64,000 nucleotides of DNA from Leptolyngbya sp. BC1307 (GTDB lineage: Bacteria > Cyanobacteriota > Cyanobacteriia > Phormidesmidales > Phormidesmidaceae), in assembly GCF_002286735.1 (NCBI RefSeq), contig NZ_NRTA01000010.1, positions 62,001 to 126,000 of the forward strand, read 5' to 3'. Below, piece by piece: positions 58,315 to 64,000 of this stretch. Position 1 is the first letter of the stretch, and every line of letters begins with the position of its first letter. Made by a program: the position numbers and the translations under genes. Below the pieces are notes generated by a model that had not been told where the DNA came from, ran no database searches, and was given only the letters and a program-made list of their open reading frames with translations.

Positions 58315-59228
58315 AAGGGCAGCAGGGGGTGGGCTGGGTTTTAGGGGCCGCGCTGGTTTTGGGCGCGCCTGCGGCGATCGCTCAGACTGACGGTGGGCCA
58401 GTCGAAAACAATCAGCTAGGGACTTTGATAGTCGCTCAGGCGGATGTGCAGACTGACGAAGAGAGCGTGCCAGAAGAGACGGCGATCGCCCCGCCGCCTG
58501 CGCCTAGCCCCGCCCCAGAGCCGTTTTCGCCTACCGTCTCAGGCATTGTTGATCTCTCAGCGGATACGACGGCCATTATGAGCGTGGGCCAACTGCGCCC
58601 TCAAGATTTAGACACGCTACCGTCTGACAGTTCAGATAGCCCCGCAGACTGGCTGCAATCAGTCATGCTGCCGCTCTATGTCTCCCCAGACGGGGACTAT
58701 TGGGGCTGGATCTACCAGGGCTGGCTCATTCCTCAAGGGCAGACGGCGCTGGCCATTGGCCGCGATGCGGGCTTTGCGATGGTGCAGGCTTACGAAAATC
58801 TGTACACGTTTCCAGTGCTGGAAGTCCGTGAAGACGGCTGGTTTAGGGTGCAGTATACGGCTGGCGGCAGTGCCTGGGCGCATACCTCACAGCTGGCTTT
58901 AGGCGAGGTGCCTTTAGTGATAGAAGAGTGGGAAGATCGATTGCAGGCCCAAGATTCGCTTTATTTTTTGGCGCGCGAGAAGACGCAGCCACTGCGATCG
59001 CAGCCTGAACTTGCCACTAACATGATTGCCCTGGTCGCTGCCGACAGTTTGATTGAGCCGCTGAGCTTTGAGGGCGACTGGATGCGAGTGCGGGTGACTG
59101 GGCCTGCAGCTACCTGCGAGCCGCTAGTAGGGGCGACAACCACCGAAGGCTGGATGCGCTGGCGCGGTGATGCTGGCGAATCTCTGGTGTGGTATCAGCC
59201 GGACGGTCGCTGCCCGCAGGCAGGCTAA
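58254..59228 (+). CDS. Exported SH3-like domain protein
   Basis: 324 residues. A hydrophobic segment about 25-43 (signal peptide or anchor, ending PAAIAQ), a Pro/Glu-rich disordered stretch (60-100), then a structured C-terminal half of beta strands with two SH3-like repeats (VLEVREDGWFRVQYTAGGSAW and IEPLSFEGDWMRVRVTG). Suggests wall or envelope binding. AAGGTAAGG precedes the ATG. Confidence 0.7.
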   Translation: MAPLSTTQCSTRQPSIWRVLKGQQGVGWVLGAALVLGAPAAIAQTDGGPVENNQLGTLIVAQADVQTDEESVPEETAIAPPPAPSPAPEPFSPTVSGIVDLSADTTAIMSVGQLRPQDLDTLPSDSSDSPADWLQSVMLPLYVSPDGDYWGWIYQGWLIPQGQTALAIGRDAGFAMVQAYENLYTFPVLEVREDGWFRVQYTAGGSAWAHTSQLALGEVPLVIEEWEDRLQAQDSLYFLAREKTQPLRSQPELATNMIALVAADSLIEPLSFEGDWMRVRVTGPAATCEPLVGATTTEGWMRWRGDAGESLVWYQPDGRCPQAG

Positions 59229-59365
59229 GGCAGCAGCGTCCTTTGGGGATCGGCTTATTCTGGACAGGCTTTTGCCGTACAATCTCTTAAGCGTAAGGCG
59301 TTGAATTACCTGGTTGGAATTGAACGCTTTATAGCTTTGCGCAGAATTTTGTAGGCGTCTCTCCT

Positions 59366-60955
59366 ATGTCCATCGGTTATGTTGCACTCGTCCTTCACGC
59401 CCATCTCCCTTTTGTTCGCCACCCCGAGAGCGACTTTGTCTTAGAAGAAGAATGGCTGTTTGAAGCGATTACCGAAACCTATGTACCGCTGCTCAGTATG
59501 TTTGCGGGGCTTAAGCGGGATGGCGTCGATTTTAAGATGACCATGAGCATGACGCCGCCGCTGGTGGCCATGCTGCAAGACCCGCTGCTGCAAGAGCGCT
59601 ACGATGCTCACCTCGCCCAGCTAGAAGAGCTGCTGGAGATGGAGATAGAGCGCAATGCGCACAATGGTCACATTCGCTATCTGGCCGAATACTACGCCAA
59701 AGAATTCAACCAGGTGCGCCAGGTCTGGGAGTCTTACGGCGGCAACCTGGTTAAAGGGTTTAGAGAGTACCTTGAGAGCGGCAATCTGGACATTATCACC
59801 TGCGGGGCGACGCACGGCTATCTGCCGCTGATGAAAATGTACCCGGAGGCGGTATGGGCACAGATAGAAGTGGCTGCTCAGAGCTATGAAGACAGCTTTG
59901 GCCGTCGGCCCAATGGCATTTGGCTACCAGAGTGTGCCTACTACGAAGGGCTAGAGCGGATGCTGGCCGATGCGGGGCTGCGGTATTTTCTCACCGACGG
60001 GCACGGCATTTTGTACGCCCGGCCCCGGCCTCGCTATGGAGCCTATGCGCCGATTTATACCGAGACTGGGGTGGCGGCTTTTGGCCGCGATCATGAGTCT
60101 TCTCAGCAGGTGTGGTCTTCTCAGGTAGGCTATCCGGGCGCGCCTGAGTACCGCGAGTTTTATCGCGATCTGGGCTGGGATGCAGACTACGAGTATATTA
60201 AGCCTTACATCATGCCCAACGGTCAGCGTAAGAATGTCGGCATCAAGTACCACAAGATCACTGGTAAGGGTCTAGGGCTCGCAGATAAAGTTTGGTACGA
60301 CCCTTACTGGGCCAAAGAAAAGGCCGCTGAGCACGCGGGTAACTTTATGGAAAACCGCCAGCAGCAGGTGGGCAATTTGCACAACTTGATGCAGCGTAAG
60401 CCAATTGTAGTGTCGCCTTATGACGCGGAGCTATATGGCCACTGGTGGTACGAAGGGCCTTGGTTTTTAGACTACTTTTTCCGCAAGAGCTGGTTCGACC
60501 AAGACACTTACGAAATGACGCACCTGAGCGACTATTTGAGCAGCAATCCGACGCAGCAGGTAGCCCGGCCTTCACAGTCAAGCTGGGGCTACAAAGGGTT
60601 TCATGAGTACTGGCTAAATGAGACTAACGCCTGGATCTATCCGCATTTACACAAAGCGGCTGAGCGGATGATCGAGCTGGCCCGCCGGGAACCAGCCGAT
60701 GAGCTGGAATGGCGATCGCTCAACCAGGCAGCCCGCGAGCTGCTGCTAGCCCAAGCCTCTGACTGGGCCTTTATTATGCGCACCGGCACGATGGTGCCCT
60801 ATGCAGTCAGGAGAACGCGATCGCACCTGATGCGCTTTAACAAACTCTGGGAAGATATTCGCGCCGAGGAAATTGACTCGGGCTGGCTAGAGAAAGTAGA
60901 AGAAATTGACAACATCTTTCCTAACCTCAACTACCGCACCTATCGCCCGCTGTAG
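59366..60955 (+). CDS. GH57 family 1,4-alpha-glucan branching enzyme
   Basis: 529 residues, matching the short GH57 branching enzymes. N-terminal VALVLHAHLPFVRHP, catalytic nucleophile Glu in GIWLPECAYYEG, acid/base Asp in VSPYDAELYGHWWYEG. The family creates alpha-1,6 branches in glycogen, fitting cyanobacterial storage. Other activities (amylase) cannot be excluded from sequence alone. Pgm at 47271 supplies the same pathway. Confidence 0.88.
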   Translation: MSIGYVALVLHAHLPFVRHPESDFVLEEEWLFEAITETYVPLLSMFAGLKRDGVDFKMTMSMTPPLVAMLQDPLLQERYDAHLAQLEELLEMEIERNAHNGHIRYLAEYYAKEFNQVRQVWESYGGNLVKGFREYLESGNLDIITCGATHGYLPLMKMYPEAVWAQIEVAAQSYEDSFGRRPNGIWLPECAYYEGLERMLADAGLRYFLTDGHGILYARPRPRYGAYAPIYTETGVAAFGRDHESSQQVWSSQVGYPGAPEYREFYRDLGWDADYEYIKPYIMPNGQRKNVGIKYHKITGKGLGLADKVWYDPYWAKEKAAEHAGNFMENRQQQVGNLHNLMQRKPIVVSPYDAELYGHWWYEGPWFLDYFFRKSWFDQDTYEMTHLSDYLSSNPTQQVARPSQSSWGYKGFHEYWLNETNAWIYPHLHKAAERMIELARREPADELEWRSLNQAARELLLAQASDWAFIMRTGTMVPYAVRRTRSHLMRFNKLWEDIRAEEIDSGWLEKVEEIDNIFPNLNYRTYRPL

Positions 60956-60962
60956 CTAAAGG

Positions 60963-62075
60963 CTAAATAACACCCCGCCTAGTCTGCTCAACTAAATAGT
61001 CAACAACGGCCTGATAGCTGCCTTTGGCCTGATAGATCTGCTGCTGACGCTGGGCGCTGTTGCCCTGGCTGAGAATATTCTCAACCTGCTGACTGACAAA
61101 CGTCCAATCGCCATGACGCTCTAAGGCGGGGCAAATATAGCGCAGCAAAGTGCGAATTAGCTCGGGGGCGGCAACAGATTTGGTCACGCTGAAGTCAATC
61201 AGCTCTCCCTCTGTGCCGTAGCGGGCAGCCTGCCACATGGCTGCTTTGAGCAGCTTTGGTTGAACTTCAGGATAGGGTTTGCCGTTTTCAAAGTCCTGAT
61301 GGCAGGTTTGGGCTAGGGCGCGAACGATACCTGCGTACATAACCGCTTCATCCAGCGTGCCGCAGACATCGGCGACGCGAAATTCAACGGTGGGGAATCG
61401 CTCTGAGAGGCGAATGTCCCAGTAGATTTTGGTGGGGTCGTCGGTGATATGGGTGTCAATTAGCTGCTGAACGGTGGACTGGTAGTGAGCGTAGTTTTTG
61501 AATTGAGGCGGCGGGCCAGCGGTAGGCAACCGGCACCACAGCTCTGTGCGATAGCTCTGGTAGCCGGTCTCGTTGCCTAGCCAGAAAGGTGAATTAGCAG
61601 TAAGCGTCAGCAGTGCCGGTAGCCACTGCCGGGACCGGTTGACCACTTCGACCGCTGCCTCTTTATTGGCAATGCCGACATGCACATGACAGCCAAAGAT
61701 AATCAGCTCTCGAATCAGCTGCTGCAAGTCTTCTCTAAGCTTCCGATAGCGGTCTTTTGGGGTGGTTTGCTGGTCTTTCCAATGGGAGAAGGGGTGGGTG
61801 CCAGCAGCGGCGATCGCCAGCCCATTTTCCTGAGCGGCGACAATAGCTGCCCGCCTAGCCCCTACCAGCTCCTGACGGACGTCATCTAAGGTATGACAAA
61901 TGCCTGTAGCAATCTCAACCTGGCAGCGGTGCATCTCATAGAGCAATTCCTGAGGCTGCTCATCCTGCTGATTGGCATCTACCAGTTTGCTTGACTGGCT
62001 AGCTAGCTCCCGCGTTTGTACATTGATGATTTGATATTCTTCTTCTACACCAATAGTGAAACCTGTATCTGCCAT
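60963..62075 (-). CDS. gshA: Carboxylate-amine ligase / glutamate-cysteine ligase (GCS2 family)
   Basis: 370 residues. GCS2 (YbdK) features: FTIGVEEEYQI at the start, ELLYEMHRCQVEIATGIC, and the catalytic stretch FGCHVHVGI. In cyanobacteria this family supplies the first step of glutathione synthesis, joining Glu and Cys. Function inferred from the family. Ends 7 bases from the branching enzyme stop (convergent). Confidence 0.85.
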   Translation of the reverse strand: MADTGFTIGVEEEYQIINVQTRELASQSSKLVDANQQDEQPQELLYEMHRCQVEIATGICHTLDDVRQELVGARRAAIVAAQENGLAIAAAGTHPFSHWKDQQTTPKDRYRKLREDLQQLIRELIIFGCHVHVGIANKEAAVEVVNRSRQWLPALLTLTANSPFWLGNETGYQSYRTELWCRLPTAGPPPQFKNYAHYQSTVQQLIDTHITDDPTKIYWDIRLSERFPTVEFRVADVCGTLDEAVMYAGIVRALAQTCHQDFENGKPYPEVQPKLLKAAMWQAARYGTEGELIDFSVTKSVAAPELIRTLLRYICPALERHGDWTFVSQQVENILSQGNSAQRQQQIYQAKGSYQAVVDYLVEQTRRGVI

Positions 62076-62107
62076 GAATCGATGTCGGCCATAGGGATAC
62101 CTTCAAT

Positions 62108-62168
62108 GAAAACACAAAAGAAAACACAAAAAAAGAGTGAGCAAAGAAAACACAAAAAAAGAGTGAGC
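62108..62168. repeat. Tandem A-rich repeat upstream of the GCS2 gene
   Basis: A 26-bp-period repeat: complete copies at 62120-62142 and 62146-62168 sharing GAAAACAC, A7 and GAGTGAGC, and a partial first copy GAAAACACAAAA at 62108-62119. The last copy forms the left arm of the petA terminator hairpin. It lies in the leader of the GCS2 gene. Confidence 0.8.
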
Positions 62169-62191
62169 GCCGATTGAGCACTCACTCTTTT
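62157..62191 (-). terminator. Terminator of petC-petA
   Basis: AAAAGAGTGAG (62157-62167), 13-base loop, CTCACTCTTTT (62181-62191). 11-bp stem. Read leftward, the hairpin is followed by a T7 run (complement of 62150-62160 region), a good intrinsic terminator for the petCA transcript. Confidence 0.75.
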
Positions 62192-62231
62192 AAGACAATC
62201 TGGATGTAAACCAACCCAAGATTTCTACAGC

Positions 62232-63224
62232 CTAAAAGCTCATTTCAGCTGCCTGCACCCGCTCAACCTGCTTCTTCTTGAGGACGAGCAAAATCTGCGA
62301 AAGGCTAATGGCGACTAAGAAAGCAATCAGACCTTTCACCCGAGTCGGGCTCTGAAGCACCAGCTCTTTTTCAGTTTGGCCAAAACCGCCCATATTAGGG
62401 TTGCTGGTCAAAGGCTTACCGGCTTCTACCGCGTCACCCTGGTTGACTAGCAGCTCAGGGCCAACTGGAATCTCTTCAGTGATGGTGCTGCCATCTTCTT
62501 TAACAATGCTCACACTGTAGCCCGTGTCAGTTTTATCAATCGCTGAAATCGTGCCGGTTGTCGAAGCATTGTAAACCGCATTATTAGAGGCTTGGCCGGT
62601 TGGGTAGACCTGCCCGCGCCCTCGGTTACCGCCAACAAAGACCAGATTTTTGCCAAAGTGAACGTTCTTATTGGTGGCAGGGTCAGGCGAGAGAACTGGA
62701 AAAACAATCTCCTGATACTGCTCACCAGGCACCGGGCCGACGAGAACAATATTTTCTTCTTCAGGGCTGTAGGGCAAGAAGTAGGTGTTACCGACTTCTT
62801 CCTTCATCTCCTCAGGAATGCGGTCTTCTGGCGCAATTTTAAAGCCCTCAGGCAACATCAGCACAGCGCCAACGTTCAGGCCACCTTTGCTGCCATCACC
62901 CAACACCTGCTGCATATCGGTATCGTAAGGAATTTTGACGATCGCCTTAAAAACGGTATCGGGCAAAACAGACTGCGGCACTTCTAAAACAGTTTGCTTT
63001 TCGCCCAGGTGACAATTGGCGCAAACGATACGGCCTGTGGCCTCTCGGGGAGATTCATAGTTTTCTTGCGCCCAAAAAGGATAGGCCGCAGCAGACTGAG
63101 GCAGCGCCCAGCTACTAGAGCAAAGCAGAATGAAGGCTGCCAGGAGAGCGCCTGCGCCTCGCATCCCGGTTCTGAGATAGGAGCCAAACTTAGCGGTCAT
63201 GGAACTTGGAAGTAGGGTTTTCAT
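62232..63224 (-). CDS. petA: Apocytochrome f
   Basis: 330 residues. Signal peptide cleaved before Tyr48 (YPFWAQENY), which ligates the haem through its amino group; covalent haem site CANCH at 68-72; C-terminal membrane helix [20 protein letters not shown] at 63224; an in-frame ATG eight codons on is possible. Second gene of petCA, 62 bases after petC. Confidence 0.97.
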   Translation of the reverse strand: MKTLLPSSMTAKFGSYLRTGMRGAGALLAAFILLCSSSWALPQSAAAYPFWAQENYESPREATGRIVCANCHLGEKQTVLEVPQSVLPDTVFKAIVKIPYDTDMQQVLGDGSKGGLNVGAVLMLPEGFKIAPEDRIPEEMKEEVGNTYFLPYSPEEENIVLVGPVPGEQYQEIVFPVLSPDPATNKNVHFGKNLVFVGGNRGRGQVYPTGQASNNAVYNASTTGTISAIDKTDTGYSVSIVKEDGSTITEEIPVGPELLVNQGDAVEAGKPLTSNPNMGGFGQTEKELVLQSPTRVKGLIAFLVAISLSQILLVLKKKQVERVQAAEMSF

Positions 63225-63286
63225 GCGTGCGTGCTAGCAAGTTAACGGTTCAATCACGGGCAAACTTGAGGAGGCGGGCGATTGCC

Positions 63287-63826
63287 TTACCACCAGGGCT
63301 TATTGCCTGTCCGAAAATCGGTCTCTGTCCAATTGGTGAGCACCACTTTGTCGTCTTCGTTGACATCGGCATGGGCCAGTGCCAAAGACAGCGGCGCAGG
63401 GCCTCGGACGACTTTGCCAGTGGCGTCGTACTGAGAGCCGTGACACGGGCAAACAAACCTGCCAGCATTGACATCCCAGGGCACTACGCAGCCCAAATGA
63501 GTGCAAATAGAGCTGATACCGTAGCTCTCTAGACCGCCCTCTTCTTTGATCACAAGATAAGTCGGGTCGCCTTTAAGCCCCTGCACTAGCTCGCGATCGC
63601 CCGGCTGGTGCTCCTCTAAAAATGCAGCGACCTTGACGTCATCACCCAGCGCGTCTTTCGCGGTGACGCCGCCGCTACTGCTACCGCTGCTCGGCGGAAT
63701 GAAATACTTAACAATGGGATACGAAGCGCCCAAAACGGTACCGGTGATGGTCCCGAAGGTCAGCAGATTCATAAATTGGCGACGCCCCAAATCAGGGACA
63801 TCGGGGTTGCCAGAAGCTTGGGTCAT
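63287..63826 (-). CDS. petC: Rieske iron-sulfur protein of cytochrome b6f
   Basis: 179 residues, normal length. Twin-arginine start [14 protein letters not shown], membrane anchor, then [2Fe-2S] ligands in CTHLGC (108-113) and CPCHGS (126-131). Delivered by the Tat pathway (tatC at 37058). First gene of the petC-petA operon. Confidence 0.97.
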   Translation of the reverse strand: MTQASGNPDVPDLGRRQFMNLLTFGTITGTVLGASYPIVKYFIPPSSGSSSGGVTAKDALGDDVKVAAFLEEHQPGDRELVQGLKGDPTYLVIKEEGGLESYGISSICTHLGCVVPWDVNAGRFVCPCHGSQYDATGKVVRGPAPLSLALAHADVNEDDKVVLTNWTETDFRTGNKPWW

Positions 63827-64000
63827 AGGTCAGCTATCTAAACGCTACATTAAAACATGAATTGAAAACTGAGACGCCGCCTGGGCTAGCTTCCACGGCT
63901 TTGCCGCTACAGAGCTGTCATAGAAGTTTGCAATTTCTTAGAATATTATTACATCGTTCAGAGCCTCCACCGTGTTTTGATTGAGAACTCGTTTGATGCT
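63827..64000 (-). promoter_or_regulatory. Upstream region of petC
   Basis: 174 bases ahead of petC (up to the window edge). AT-rich with a leftward -10-like TAATAT near 63945-63952. No gene seen. Precise promoter position is not established. Confidence 0.35.

Noticed and set aside
63206-63532. 108-codon plus-strand frame across petC/petA
   Set aside because: Shadow of two certain b6f genes on the other strand.

Overview
The window is a stretch of cyanobacterial chromosome. Both cytochrome b6f operons are here (petC-petA and petB-petD). So are ctpA, the proteins shared with algal plastids Ycf20 (DUF565) and Ycf23 (DUF561), a GH57 branching enzyme, and many copies of the HIP1 palindrome GCGATCGC. 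The b6f sequences and moderately high GC suggest a Leptolyngbya/Synechococcales-type organism, but that placement is only a guess. About 60 protein genes are packed tightly on both strands with short operons. One tRNA gene (CAU anticodon) is present. I see no CRISPR array, rRNA, prophage or complete insertion sequence.

Layout. 0-8 kb: response regulator, VOC protein, SGNH hydrolase, Gfo/Idh oxidoreductase, CNNM/HlyC-type membrane protein, tRNA, pyrE and ycf23. 8-13 kb: rpmI-rplT, a periplasmic solute-binding protein, a TPR protein, KDPG aldolase, ycf20 and small secreted or zinc-ribbon proteins. 13-16 kb: a GDP-mannose dehydratase plus glycosyltransferase pair and an RsbW-like ATPase. 16-25 kb: petB-petD opposite ctpA, an HD hydrolase, a degenerate metallo-beta-lactamase fold protein, an EGY-like site-2 protease and thrC. 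25-27.5 kb: a disturbed area with a zinc-ribbon membrane protein fused tail-to-tail to a truncated msrA, then a long non-coding stretch and a CAP-domain protein. 27.5-36 kb: ABC-2 permease, peroxiredoxin, nfu, serS, rseP-nth, rpsN, aat, a tandem universal stress protein and a thioesterase. 36.0-36.5 kb: a non-coding region with a phased array of DnaA-box-like repeats. 36.5-44 kb: DUF2811, tatC, a RodZ-like protein, a lytic transglycosylase and pepA. 44-51 kb: a broken vanZ-like gene, a 700-residue unknown, pgm, a MOSC protein and DUF389 abutting an ISL3-family transposase remnant. 51-64 kb: a GAF/histidine-kinase-like protein, a Ser/Thr kinase with C-terminal beta domains, bioD, an M20 amidohydrolase, an S41 protease, an SH3-like secreted protein, the GH57 enzyme, a GCS2-type glutamate-cysteine ligase and petC-petA.

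Most genes are housekeeping and conserved across cyanobacteria. Photosynthetic electron transport (b6f), D1 maturation (CtpA), membrane proteolysis (two site-2 proteases, two S41 proteases), redox repair (peroxiredoxin, msrA relic) and glycogen metabolism (Pgm, GH57) are the recurring themes.

The most interesting structure is non-coding. At 36191-36245 an exact 11-bp-period array of TTTTCCACAGG-type units lies in a 531-bp gap, beside AT-rich DNA and with an inverted box downstream. It is a candidate replication origin or DnaA-titration site away from dnaA and dnaN. Secondary observations are gene decay (vanZ, msrA, the ISL3 remnant) and a CAP protein that appears to carry both a lipobox and a PEP-CTERM-like tail. 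I found no clear evidence of an undescribed multi-gene system.
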